In this document: positions 40,878-51,002 of the stretch, piece after piece | Numbering within the stretch: the stretch's first letter is position 1 | Layout of the letters: every line of letters begins with the position of its first letter | Assembly (NCBI GenBank): GCA_041745535.1 | Contig: JBGTIS010000054.1 | Location: 1-64,000 of the forward strand | Direction: 5' to 3' | Length of the DNA stretch: 64,000 nucleotides | Source: JBGTIS01 sp041745535 | GTDB taxonomy: Bacteria; Bacteroidota; Bacteroidia; Cytophagales; Cyclobacteriaceae | Notes under the pieces: generated by a model | Database searches by the model: none | Seen by the model: only the letters and a program-made list of their open reading frames with translations | Told to the model about the DNA's origin: nothing | Translations under genes and position numbers: made by a program

Positions 40878-42170
40878 ATGAATTACCAGGAAACATTAGC
40901 GTATTTATACAATTCGCTGCCCATGTATCAGAAGGTTGGGCAAGTCGCGTTTAAGAAAGACCTTACCAATACCTGGGCACTTAGCGCGCATTTGGGCCAT
41001 CCACACCAATCTTTTAAAGCAATTCATGTGGCAGGCACCAATGGAAAGGGCAGTTCTTCTCACAGCATAGCAGCCATATCGCAGGCTGCCGGTTATAAAA
41101 CAGGTTTATATACTTCGCCCCATTTAAAAAATTTTACCGAGCGCGTTAAAATTAATGGTATTGAAATTCCGGAGCAGGAAGTGGTGAACTTTGTGGCGGC
41201 CCATCAGGACATACTTGAAAAAATCCAACCTTCATTTTTTGAAATGACGGTGGGAATGGCTTTTGACTACTTCGCCCGGCAGCAGGTCGACTTTGCTGTA
41301 ATTGAGGTCGGATTGGGTGGAAGGCTTGATTCTACTAACATTATTACCCCAGTGGCAAGTCTGATCACCAATATCAGCTTTGACCACCAGGAAATGCTGG
41401 GGGATACACTGGAAAAAATAGCGGCAGAAAAAGCCGGAATTATCAAACCTAATGTGCCAGCGGTAATAAGTGAGAAGCAACCTGAAGTTACTAGGGTGTT
41501 CACCGAAAAGGCTGAATCTTTAAACGCACCCCTGTTTTTTGCTTCCGATAATTTTCAGATCGTACTTAAAAACAGTGAACTTGACCAGCAAAGTGTTGAT
41601 GTATATGAGCAGGCCCAACTGAAATTTGAGGACCTTCAGTTGTCATTAGCAGGAAGCTATCAGTTGAAAAATATTGCCGGAATTTTACAAACCATCACCG
41701 TGCTACAGGAACAGGGATATGCGATTTCTGACCAGCACATCCGGGAAGGCATTGGACGAATGAAAGTACTTACAGGCTTAAAGGGGCGCTGGCAAGTTCT
41801 TCAGAGAAACCCTGCTGTAATTTGCGACACAGCGCATAATGAAGCGGGCATCCGGGCAGTAATGAAGCAATTGTTGGCTTATCCGTATTTAAATTTACAC
41901 ATGGTGATGGGAGTGGCGCGAGAAAAAAAACTAGAAACCATTCTTTCTCTTTTACCTGAAAAAGCCAGATACTATTTTTGCCAGGCTCAAATACCCAGGG
42001 CCTTACCAGCCAGTGACTTAGCCGCGGCAGGTAAACACTTTGGATTGGAAGGAACGGTATTTGAAAATGTAAATCAGGCATTGAAAGCAGCACTGAAAGC
42101 AGCAGATGCGCGGGATATCATTTTTGTTGGCGGCAGCTCTTTTGTGGTAGCGGAAATTGAAAATTTATAA
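40878..42170 (+). CDS. folC: Folylpolyglutamate/dihydrofolate synthase FolC
   Basis: Adds glutamate to dihydropteroate or folates, an ATP-dependent Mur-ligase-family reaction in the cytoplasm. The P-loop AGTNGKGSSSHSIA is near residue 52, followed by GLYTSPHLKNFTERVKINGIEI. The central block is EVGLGGRLDSTNII with ISFDHQEMLGDTLEKIAAEKAGIIK, and the C-terminal domain has CDTAHNEAG. I start at 40878 (MNYQETL). The upstream ATG adds only eight residues that overlap the promoter. The stop overlaps the trmB start by one base (TAATG). Confidence 0.93.
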   Translation: MNYQETLAYLYNSLPMYQKVGQVAFKKDLTNTWALSAHLGHPHQSFKAIHVAGTNGKGSSSHSIAAISQAAGYKTGLYTSPHLKNFTERVKINGIEIPEQEVVNFVAAHQDILEKIQPSFFEMTVGMAFDYFARQQVDFAVIEVGLGGRLDSTNIITPVASLITNISFDHQEMLGDTLEKIAAEKAGIIKPNVPAVISEKQPEVTRVFTEKAESLNAPLFFASDNFQIVLKNSELDQQSVDVYEQAQLKFEDLQLSLAGSYQLKNIAGILQTITVLQEQGYAISDQHIREGIGRMKVLTGLKGRWQVLQRNPAVICDTAHNEAGIRAVMKQLLAYPYLNLHMVMGVAREKKLETILSLLPEKARYYFCQAQIPRALPASDLAAAGKHFGLEGTVFENVNQALKAALKAADARDIIFVGGSSFVVAEIENL

Positions 42171-42829
42171 TGAGGAACAAATTAGAACGGTTCAGCGATA
42201 ATGCTGTTCGAAAAAATGTAATTGAACCGGGAAAAGAAATATTCAGTAACATCAAAGGCAACTGGCATCAGCGCTATTTTGAAAACACCAACCCGATTGT
42301 GCTGGAATTGGGATGTGGAAAAGGGGAATATACCACCGGATTGGCACGCCTGTATCCTGATCATAATTACATTGGCGTTGATGTGAAAGGAGCACGCATT
42401 TGGGTCGGCAGTTCCATGGCCATAGAAGAAAACCTGAAAAACGTAGCCTTTTTGCGAATTCGTATCCTGGATATCGATCAGCTTTTTAATCAGGATGAAG
42501 TTGCTGGTATCTGGATCACCTTTCCTGATCCACAACCTAAAAAAAGGGATACCGACAAAAGGCTCACCAGTCCCAGATTCATTGAATTGTATAAAAAAAT
42601 AATGAAACCTGGCGGAATGCTGCATTTCAAAACCGACAATAAAGCGCTATTTGAATATACGCTGGAAACTTTACAGGAAAGAAAAGATATCCAAAATCCG
42701 CGGCATACCTTCGACCTGTATCAGTCTGATTTACTGCGCCACCACCACGGTATTACTACCAGTTATGAAAGGAAGTTTGTAGACGAAGGATTAAAAATCC
42801 ATTACCTGCAATGCAACATAACAGCATGA
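42170..42829 (+). CDS. trmB: tRNA (guanine-N7-)-methyltransferase TrmB
   Basis: Methylates G46 in the variable loop of tRNAs using SAM. At 219 residues it has SAM motif VLELGCGKGEYTTGLA (about 43-58), NYIGVDVKGARIW (acidic SAM contact), and the diagnostic FPDPQPKKRDTDKRLTSPRF (about 120-139). Then comes HFKTDN. It overlaps folC by one base, so translation is coupled. It converges on sprA. Confidence 0.94.
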   Translation: MRNKLERFSDNAVRKNVIEPGKEIFSNIKGNWHQRYFENTNPIVLELGCGKGEYTTGLARLYPDHNYIGVDVKGARIWVGSSMAIEENLKNVAFLRIRILDIDQLFNQDEVAGIWITFPDPQPKKRDTDKRLTSPRFIELYKKIMKPGGMLHFKTDNKALFEYTLETLQERKDIQNPRHTFDLYQSDLLRHHHGITTSYERKFVDEGLKIHYLQCNITA

Positions 42830-42877
42830 GCATCGGAAAGTAATTTTTTATTTCTCATTCTGCGTTACTTCATTTTA

Positions 42878-45800
42878 TTATTGTGCCAGGTTAAACCGAA
42901 TCTGAGTGCCTAACTCGGTGGTGGTTCTTTTATACGAGTTGGTTACCCGCGGATCATTCACCGTACGGGTGTAATACAATTGTATCTGAAGTTTTTCATT
43001 CAGTACATAACTTACCGTTGGCCGGAGCTGGAAGTTGAGGTTGCCATTCGTAACCGTATTCTCTTCATCTATTTTACGCTGTATGGTTTCAGTATCTTTA
43101 ATGGCCATGGTTAACCGGAAGGTAAGGTCATTATCCAACACAATTTCTCTGCCCCGCAATTTAAAAGGCAGTTTAAATTTTGATTTGGTAAATCCCAGCT
43201 CCAAAGCAAAATCTTTGCTGTTGAGTTCGGTAATCTGGGCATTGGATAAGTTCAATGCCAGGTTCCTTTCCGTTCGGTATTCAAACCTGCCGGTAAGTCT
43301 GTTCTTGGTTCTCACATTAAAACCAATCAGCGGATTAAATCTTTCTATAATAGTAACCTGCTGAATGATATAAGTTGGTACAAACAAGCCATTTTCTGGA
43401 TTCACTTCCGTAGCAGTGGCCGGATTGTAATCTTCGATCGGATTTCTAAGGTTCAGTAAATCATCGCTGTTATAAGCAAGTGCATTGGTAAAGCTGCTTA
43501 CGTCATAAGCCGAACTGTAACCATGTGAAATACTCACCGACTGGAACACATCGGTAAGTGCTGGAATCAGGTTGGTTAAGCCGGTGTAGTCTATGCGCCA
43601 GTTGGGTAACGGAATTTTAGGAAATGGATTCAAACTCACATCGCCTGGACTTTTCCCGGTGTAGGCAGCTAAAAATGAGGGGATCAGTACATCCTGTGAA
43701 TTCAGATCGTATACGCCACTATCAACCGGGTTAGCGGCGGTTAATCTGCTGCTGATCGTGCTCCGGTAACCCTCGAAATTGCTGAAAGATTCGGAAACAT
43801 TTTCAGCATTGTTTTTATCAAAAGCGGTACGGAGTGTAAAATAGGAAATAGAGTAATTCCCGCTTCGGGTAGGATTCAACGGTTCATATCCATTGTTTCC
43901 TGTATAGAATATTTCCTGGTACGAAGAGGTTTGGGTTTTATTTACATCAATTTGTATCCTAAAATCCCGTGCCGGTTCCACCAGGGCTTTTATGGCGATA
44001 TTTTCCGTGGCAATCTGGCTGAAAGGAGTGGTTAGGATAGTATTCGAATCACTTTTCACCAACCAGCCTTCGCTGTATGCTTTGTAGCGAATACTGGGAT
44101 CCTGACTGCCCAGTAAAAATGGAATACCCGGCGCGTTGAAACTGCTATCCATGCCAAAGAAATTAACGGTAGGCTTAAATCCGGGCAACTGGGTTCCCTC
44201 ATTAATGTTATAAGTGACATTAATGCTGCGCAACGACATAAGCAGTCGAAGAAAACCTTTTACAAATTTTTGTTCAGAAGGACTTTCTTCCGAAGCCTGA
44301 TCCGCATTTTCCGCGTTATCGGTTGGCGGAGGCGTTCTTCGCCGTTGTGGCGGCCCATTAATGTCTCTTAAAAACGCGATCTTATTGTATAAAGTCACAA
44401 AATCTAACTGACCATTCAGTGCCTGATCACGGTTGTTTTCAATGGTATTTCCATAGATTTCTGCCTGGCTGAGTTCTCCCGGCAACTGACTGTACGCGCC
44501 GGCACGCCAGTTATAACCCGCGGCATACCGTACGTCAGCTTTTATCCAGTCGGTAATAGGAATTCTGTCCAGCGGCACGGTATAGGTACCGCTTACCGAC
44601 TGGGTGTAATTTTTTATTCTTCCTAATTTTTTTAAATTATTGATGATGGTATCCTCCTGTTCGGTGGAATACTGGTCGATATCGCCAAAGGGTTCATCAA
44701 TAATGGCATTGGCCTGGGCGGTATAATCCAGCGACAGATTACGGGTAAGATTCCACCTCAGGTTATACAATCGATTAAAGGTAAACGATTTCTGATAATA
44801 GGGGGCAATGCCCACGGTGGTGAGATCAGCATTTCGCAGCTGGGTTTTGATATAACTTCGGTTCAACTCAGCACTCACGCTCACACTGGTTGGTAATGGA
44901 GAAAAATTAAAATCACGTAACAGGGCCAACCAGGGCGATTGTATATTGGTAAAAGGTTCTACTGAAATGGTAGGAAACGAATAATTATAGCCAATACCAC
45001 CCCGCGTTAAACGCTGGATGTACGCTGCCGTATTAAAATTACTTTCCTCCACATCGCTGTACGAATAGCTGAAGGTAAAATTAGATAAATCGTAAAACTG
45101 ACTTTTGGTATCGTTGGTTTTTATTTTCCTCACGTTTGTAAAGTTCAGGCTTCTCCTTACCGATTGGGCCGTTACAATGTCCAGGTAATTTCGCCTTTCT
45201 ACCGGATCGGCAATAGCATTCAGAGAGGCATCCAGCGGTATGTCCGGATCTTTCGGATCGTATTGGGGAACAGATTTTCCTTCTTCATAGCTTACATACA
45301 TGGGCAGGCTTAAGCCAAACTTTTCGGGGAAGAATTTATCTAAGGTTACATTAGCCGAAACGTCGTACTCCGTAATTTCTTCCCGGCTGCGTTCTGAAAT
45401 TCTGGATTGGATGCTACCAAAGCCATTGGTAATATGACGAACCGAAGCGGTAACATTGGCAAAGTCAGCCAGTTTGGCATTGATCCTGGCATTGGCAGCC
45501 CAGCCCTGCCTGCGGTCAAAATCGGTTACCCGCAATTCGTTGGCCCAGATGCAGATGGATTTGGCGGCCCGATCTTCACTCTCCGGGTTGCGCACCCCGA
45601 TCATTACCGTTTGTACAGTACTCAGGTCAGGACGACCTACTACGGAGATGCGGTTGCGACCAATTTTTTGGGTATATGGAAGATTGGTATCCACATTGGC
45701 CTTGTCACGGGCAGACTTCACCGCATATAAATCATTCAGTACAAAATCAAATTCGTTTTCTTCCGGCCATACTACCTGCGGATCAGCAATACCGGGTTGC

Positions 45801-48800
45801 GACATTACCAGCGGAATTTCCACTTCGTAGTAGTTTTCGGTGAAATCTGTTCCTAACCGGATAAATCCGTATACCGTGCTGTCGGTGGCATTGTCGCTTT
45901 CCGCATGGATAAACATTTTGATTTTCCCATAATTAATCAGGTCCAGATTCATGTTTTTGTAGGCAGCCCGTGAATCTTTATCCAGCAGGTTTTCAATACA
46001 AAGCTGCAACGATTGTTCGTTTACCTGGCGCTCAATGGCAGAAGTATTATCACGGTCGCGTTTAAAGCCGGGAGGCAACACATAAGGTGAGCGATTGGCA
46101 CCACCTTCTCCGTTTTCTTCTATATTCACAGCCGAAACGGTAAACCGGGCATCATACGGTTCGGGCACTTCAAAAAGGCCTTTATCAAAAAGGTTCCCTT
46201 CGTATTTTCGCCACTGGCTGCCTACCAACTGGAATTTTACAAAACGCATCACTACCGGTTGTTGCCAGCCGGTTAAATACGTACGAATGTACCGGATAGA
46301 TTTAAATCCGTTGATATTCCCCTGTACCCGGTTGGGTTCACGAATAGGAATGCGAAACAGGTACCATTTGATATTGGCGTTGGGAACGGTTACCTCATCC
46401 ACAATATTATGCTTGCCTACCGCCAGATCTCCTTTTCTAAGCCTGATGCGGTATTCATAGTATTCTTCCAGTTCATTCAGGGTATTGTCCCGGTTCAGGT
46501 CTTCATTATCAGGAGTTTGCGTGCCGGAAGGCGTATACCGGGTATTGGGATTGTTCACGATGGGAGAGTTTCCTTCATGGTTATTAAAGGCCTTGTATCG
46601 CTCTACAATTTGCGCGTCCTGTGCATCCCATTCCGCATCCAGATAATACCTGAAATTATCGGCAGACGGGTCGCCTAACACGGCATCACGGGCCTGGGCC
46701 GGCAATCGGTTGATAAAGTTCTGGTCAAAGAAACTTACTTCGTTTTGGTTCTTTAAACCATCCTGTCCTATATCCTGGTTATTGCGGATTTCCGCGGAAT
46801 TGTCAAAAGCATCGAGGAGAAACTGTTGGGTGGTAACTTTTCCCCATACAGTGGTATCTACCTTGTTGTCAGTATTATCGGCGGGCAATCCATTCTCAAA
46901 ACCATGCCGGTCGTCCTGAATTAAATCTTCAGAAACACTACCCAGGTTAATTACCAGTTCGCCGCCTGTGGTATTGTTTACATTATTCACGCCGTCCTGT
47001 ACTACGCCATTGGGGCCATCGATAAATGGGTCCATTAACCAGAATTCCAGGTACTCTACGTTGGTTTTATCGAAATCCACGTCGGAAGTTATGGCCCGGC
47101 TGATACCCCCCCAGTTGGTAGTAGGGTCGGGGAGAAACCCCTCATTGGTGAGATTAGGGTTGTAGTTATACGAACCTCTTTCTTCCGGAAAATAGGCAAT
47201 GTCAAATGCGGGAATATTGGTATTCACTACCTGCTTTTGTTGCCCGGGAAACACCTCCTGCGGAAAAATAGCTCTTTCGTAATGGTTGGTAATATCATCG
47301 GGCAGGTTGTCGGGTTTCAGGCCGCCCTGTCGGGTATAAAAGGCTGTATTGTCAACCGTATACCAGGCTATTTTGGCTCTTTTATAACCTAAACCCAGAC
47401 TGCTTCCGGCAATTGCCTGCTGGTCGAACCGCTTGTCGTCGGTAATAGGCGTGGCCGCCAGTTGCCAGCTATTCAACTGGCCGAGGCTGAAAGGCGTGAC
47501 TGTATTTTCAAAATCGTCGATATAAGAAGTTCCTTCTCCATCTACAATGTTAGAAGTGCCGGGAATAAGCTGGGCATATTCGGCATTTACGGTAATGGTA
47601 GAAAGTTCCTTGGTTTGAATCAACGGTAGGAAATCCACCATTTTGGTAATGAAACGGGAATCTTTCCGGTAATTAAGGTCAAAACCAAACTGGGTGTTTC
47701 TGGTAGGTTCATCCCCAATACTGATTCTGGAAACGATGGGCCGTTCATTCAGGTGCAACAAAGTGGCGCCCAGGTTAATATCTTCGTTGAACTGATAATC
47801 GAACCGGGTTCCGAAAAAAGAGCGGGTTTGAAAATTAAACAGGTCAGCTTTCTCATAGGTAATTCTGATTTTCTTTCCCGAACTGCTTACCCCTTCGTTC
47901 AGAATATTTACTTTACCCAGATTATAATCTACCGTATAGTCAGTTCCTTCAGTAAGCAGGGTATTGCCGGCATATACCACCACCGAACCTTCGGCAATAT
48001 TAATTCCGGGTAACATAATTTCGCTGGAAGAACCGGCGGTATACTGACCCACCAGAAAAAACTTGTTTTTATTGGTTTCCAGTTCTGCCTCTGCCTTGGT
48101 AGTTTCATACAAGGCATTGTATACGTATTTGTTTTTCAGGTTTTGCTGCCCTGCCGAAAAAAGGGTGTCCAGGTCCTGCCCAAAAGGTTCCAGCACCGGA
48201 AAAATTATGTTGCCAAAATTGGTATTGATCGTGATGCCTTCAATAAAGTCAAAGTTTCCATCTGAAGGCCGGTCGTTATTCGGATTGAGTCGGTCTAACC
48301 CTAGTAATTGGATAAGCGGGACATCCTGAACCCCTGGACCACCTTCGTGTAAGCTGGGGTTATCAACACCAGAGGCATCATCGCGGTAAATAATACGCAA
48401 CTGAAAACCTTCCTGGCTTACCTGGCTGGCATTCAGTCCGTATACATTTTTCATCATCAGGTCCCAGGTGGGTACCTCAGTATCAATTTTATTGGGACGT
48501 AACATTTTCAGGAAAATAACCTGGTTTTCAGATCGGTTCTGGTAGTCTTCGGTGAGCTCGCCTACCTTATAAGGTTGTCCGTTATAGGTATATTCATAAG
48601 CTACGGCCAGTACCTCATCGTTCTGTAACTTCCGGAACAGAGAAATATAACCCAGTTGAGAGTTGAATTCATATTCTTTTTCGTCCAGTTTTCTGGCAGA
48701 TGATACTTTTACATAGTCTACAGAATTCTCGAAACCAAATGTGCTTTCCAGAATGCTGCCTACCTGATTGGCATCGCGAACTCCTGGTGTGCCTTGCAAT

Positions 48801-50077
48801 TCCTGATACAGGGTGTTGGCGCCATTGGCTGAAGGTACATTGCCATTGCCACCAAACTGATCTTTCCGATACACGCGGTTGCCTTCTCCAAGGTCCATAA
48901 AAGCCACAAAATTCCGCTGGGTTTCCGTATCGTTGTTTCTGTTCAGCACATATACTTCCACCCGGGTAATATTTACCCCGGAAGTAACCTGCGGAATGGC
49001 GCTTAACCATTTTTCATAGTTATTCCGAAAAAAATGTCCCAGGAAAAAGTGGCGGTTTTCGTCGTATTCGGAAGCCCGAAGCGAAAATTCCCTGGCCTGT
49101 GTGCCACCTTCAATCTCTACAGCATCCGATTGTCCACGCTGTACGGAAGCTACGCCGGTAACAAATAGTTTTCCGAACTGTAACTGCGTTTTCATACCAA
49201 ACAAACTTTGCGAACCACTCATTAAGCTGTTGGTTACCGGCAGGCTCACCGTTCCCAATTCTATTTTCTTAATAATTTCTTCCTCAAAGCCGGTGTATTC
49301 TACCTTTACATCGTTCTGAAAGTCGAAAGAATTATTGTTGTCGAAATTAGCGGTTACGGCCAGTTTTTCACCTACTTTACCCACCACATTCAGGCTGATC
49401 TGCTGGTCGAAATCGAAGTTTACCGTACGTTGCTGGCGAATGGGTATTTGCGGATTATTAATGCGCTGGGCCCGGGCACCAAAATCAAGGGTAACAAACC
49501 CATTCGGCTGAATATCAACAAAAGAGCCACCAAATATCCTGTCGAACAAAGGTGAGGTATAAATGGGTGGAATGAGCTGACGACCACTGACGGCACTTTC
49601 ACCATCCAGACCGGCAGACCGGTTTTTCCAGTAATCTTTGATCATTTGCTCGTCGTTATACTGCGAGAACTGTTCGAAAGACATGCTGGTGGTAGGGCGG
49701 TAATTTAAATCGCCAATTTTTTCGTAAATGGTATAATTGAGTCCGGTATCAATTTCAACATCCATTTTCAGGCTGGCCGGGTCCTGTAATAACAAAGGAG
49801 AAGGTGAAGTAATATCAGAAAATGAAAAAGGATCGCCCAGCCGGTCTTTAGGTTGATACGTTGGCATACTGGAAGGCTTGTAGGGCTGATTGGATAAACT
49901 GTCTGCCTGCAAAGAATCGACCGGAATGGTATCCAAAGGAATGGTGTCGCTTGGAACGCTCAGCAGACTATCAGCTTCATCAACCGGGGTAACCTGTCCT
50001 ATCACAATAAGGCTGTCGCATACCAATAGCAGGAAGCATGAAAAAAATGCTATCAAAAAAGGTGATAGCTGTCGCAT
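42878..50077 (-). CDS. sprA: SprA, type IX secretion outer-membrane translocon
   Basis: At 2399 residues this is the giant barrel (36 strands in the Flavobacterium structure) through which type IX substrates leave the cell. It is also needed for gliding. The N-terminus has a hydrophobic export signal (about 1-28). Characteristic segments include GSQSLFGMKTQLQFGKLFVTGV near 290, a repeated SprA-specific domain with GEGTSYIDDFENTVTPFSL (about 860), and a long run of amphipathic strands to the final RFNLAQ. The gene follows ruvA on the same strand, an arrangement I recall from other Bacteroidota. No other T9SS core gene is in the window. No frameshift is seen. Confidence 0.95.
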   Translation of the reverse strand: MRQLSPFLIAFFSCFLLLVCDSLIVIGQVTPVDEADSLLSVPSDTIPLDTIPVDSLQADSLSNQPYKPSSMPTYQPKDRLGDPFSFSDITSPSPLLLQDPASLKMDVEIDTGLNYTIYEKIGDLNYRPTTSMSFEQFSQYNDEQMIKDYWKNRSAGLDGESAVSGRQLIPPIYTSPLFDRIFGGSFVDIQPNGFVTLDFGARAQRINNPQIPIRQQRTVNFDFDQQISLNVVGKVGEKLAVTANFDNNNSFDFQNDVKVEYTGFEEEIIKKIELGTVSLPVTNSLMSGSQSLFGMKTQLQFGKLFVTGVASVQRGQSDAVEIEGGTQAREFSLRASEYDENRHFFLGHFFRNNYEKWLSAIPQVTSGVNITRVEVYVLNRNNDTETQRNFVAFMDLGEGNRVYRKDQFGGNGNVPSANGANTLYQELQGTPGVRDANQVGSILESTFGFENSVDYVKVSSARKLDEKEYEFNSQLGYISLFRKLQNDEVLAVAYEYTYNGQPYKVGELTEDYQNRSENQVIFLKMLRPNKIDTEVPTWDLMMKNVYGLNASQVSQEGFQLRIIYRDDASGVDNPSLHEGGPGVQDVPLIQLLGLDRLNPNNDRPSDGNFDFIEGITINTNFGNIIFPVLEPFGQDLDTLFSAGQQNLKNKYVYNALYETTKAEAELETNKNKFFLVGQYTAGSSSEIMLPGINIAEGSVVVYAGNTLLTEGTDYTVDYNLGKVNILNEGVSSSGKKIRITYEKADLFNFQTRSFFGTRFDYQFNEDINLGATLLHLNERPIVSRISIGDEPTRNTQFGFDLNYRKDSRFITKMVDFLPLIQTKELSTITVNAEYAQLIPGTSNIVDGEGTSYIDDFENTVTPFSLGQLNSWQLAATPITDDKRFDQQAIAGSSLGLGYKRAKIAWYTVDNTAFYTRQGGLKPDNLPDDITNHYERAIFPQEVFPGQQKQVVNTNIPAFDIAYFPEERGSYNYNPNLTNEGFLPDPTTNWGGISRAITSDVDFDKTNVEYLEFWLMDPFIDGPNGVVQDGVNNVNNTTGGELVINLGSVSEDLIQDDRHGFENGLPADNTDNKVDTTVWGKVTTQQFLLDAFDNSAEIRNNQDIGQDGLKNQNEVSFFDQNFINRLPAQARDAVLGDPSADNFRYYLDAEWDAQDAQIVERYKAFNNHEGNSPIVNNPNTRYTPSGTQTPDNEDLNRDNTLNELEEYYEYRIRLRKGDLAVGKHNIVDEVTVPNANIKWYLFRIPIREPNRVQGNINGFKSIRYIRTYLTGWQQPVVMRFVKFQLVGSQWRKYEGNLFDKGLFEVPEPYDARFTVSAVNIEENGEGGANRSPYVLPPGFKRDRDNTSAIERQVNEQSLQLCIENLLDKDSRAAYKNMNLDLINYGKIKMFIHAESDNATDSTVYGFIRLGTDFTENYYEVEIPLVMSQPGIADPQVVWPEENEFDFVLNDLYAVKSARDKANVDTNLPYTQKIGRNRISVVGRPDLSTVQTVMIGVRNPESEDRAAKSICIWANELRVTDFDRRQGWAANARINAKLADFANVTASVRHITNGFGSIQSRISERSREEITEYDVSANVTLDKFFPEKFGLSLPMYVSYEEGKSVPQYDPKDPDIPLDASLNAIADPVERRNYLDIVTAQSVRRSLNFTNVRKIKTNDTKSQFYDLSNFTFSYSYSDVEESNFNTAAYIQRLTRGGIGYNYSFPTISVEPFTNIQSPWLALLRDFNFSPLPTSVSVSAELNRSYIKTQLRNADLTTVGIAPYYQKSFTFNRLYNLRWNLTRNLSLDYTAQANAIIDEPFGDIDQYSTEQEDTIINNLKKLGRIKNYTQSVSGTYTVPLDRIPITDWIKADVRYAAGYNWRAGAYSQLPGELSQAEIYGNTIENNRDQALNGQLDFVTLYNKIAFLRDINGPPQRRRTPPPTDNAENADQASEESPSEQKFVKGFLRLLMSLRSINVTYNINEGTQLPGFKPTVNFFGMDSSFNAPGIPFLLGSQDPSIRYKAYSEGWLVKSDSNTILTTPFSQIATENIAIKALVEPARDFRIQIDVNKTQTSSYQEIFYTGNNGYEPLNPTRSGNYSISYFTLRTAFDKNNAENVSESFSNFEGYRSTISSRLTAANPVDSGVYDLNSQDVLIPSFLAAYTGKSPGDVSLNPFPKIPLPNWRIDYTGLTNLIPALTDVFQSVSISHGYSSAYDVSSFTNALAYNSDDLLNLRNPIEDYNPATATEVNPENGLFVPTYIIQQVTIIERFNPLIGFNVRTKNRLTGRFEYRTERNLALNLSNAQITELNSKDFALELGFTKSKFKLPFKLRGREIVLDNDLTFRLTMAIKDTETIQRKIDEENTVTNGNLNFQLRPTVSYVLNEKLQIQLYYTRTVNDPRVTNSYKRTTTELGTQIRFNLAQ

Positions 50078-50142
50078 GAAATCAGTGGTTTAAGGTAATG
50101 TTGAATGTTTAACAACGAATAAATAATTCTGGTAATGTATAT

Positions 50143-50754
50143 TTAAGCCGTTTTAAGGGCTGTTTTTATTAAATCTTCCAGCATAATTGGCTTTAAGTCT
50201 TTTCTTTTTTGCCAATCGCTCAGCACTTTGTCGATACTTTTTTCGGCGACTGCTTTGCTCATGCCAAGCGTGACTAATGCAGTCAACGCTTCGGTTCGTA
50301 ATGTATTGTATGTGCCAAATGGTAATCCTGTAACTTTTCCGTCAGAAGTTTCCTCCTTTCTGGTTTTGTCCTGTAACTCCAAAACAATACGCTGGGCAGT
50401 TTTCGCGCCAATACCTTTTATGCTCTGAATGGTTTTAATATCTCCTGTACTGATAGCGGCTTTCAGGTTGGATACCGATAGGGAAGAAAGCATCACCAAA
50501 GCTGTATTGGGACCTACGCCTGAAATGCCGATTAAATCCAGAAAAAGTTTTTTTTCGTTATCTTCAGCAAACCCATACAGGGTATGGGCATCTTCTTTAA
50601 TGTGCAGGTAAGTAAGTAGTTTAATTGACTCTTTGTCCTGTAAATAATCATAGGTATGCAAAGAAATTCTAAGTTCATAACCCAATCCATTTACATCAAC
50701 AATCACATTAGTCGGTTCCTTCTGGGTCAATTTCCCTTGTATGTATGCAAACAT
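50143..50754 (-). CDS. ruvA: Holliday junction helicase subunit RuvA
   Basis: Binds Holliday junctions and loads RuvB for branch migration. At 203 residues it has the N-terminal OB fold (MFAYIQGKLTQKEPTNVIVDVNGLGYEL), two helix-hairpin-helix motifs (LIGISGVGPNTALVMLS, about 72-88; IQSIKGIGAKTAQRIVLEL, about 106-124), and the C-terminal RuvB-binding helices (TEALTALVTLGMSKAVAEKSIDKVL). It lies directly upstream of sprA, 65 bp apart on the same strand. Confidence 0.95.
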   Translation of the reverse strand: MFAYIQGKLTQKEPTNVIVDVNGLGYELRISLHTYDYLQDKESIKLLTYLHIKEDAHTLYGFAEDNEKKLFLDLIGISGVGPNTALVMLSSLSVSNLKAAISTGDIKTIQSIKGIGAKTAQRIVLELQDKTRKEETSDGKVTGLPFGTYNTLRTEALTALVTLGMSKAVAEKSIDKVLSDWQKRKDLKPIMLEDLIKTALKTA

Positions 50755-51002
50755 AAAATAATTATCTAAAAATCCTGAAATATAGGTTTCCGGGGTAATC
50801 TGTGCGCGAAATTATCATACTTTTATAATTCACCAAACATGGGAAAGTACAGGTTTGATAATAATTTTTCGTAATTTGAAACTAAATTTTTATATATCTA
50901 TAAATATATTTAAGTTTTTAGCGCAGCTATACCTTTATTAATAGTTTAAAAAATTACCGATTACTAAATTAGCACTTAAGAATTTCAATTAAAAAAATAG
51001 GA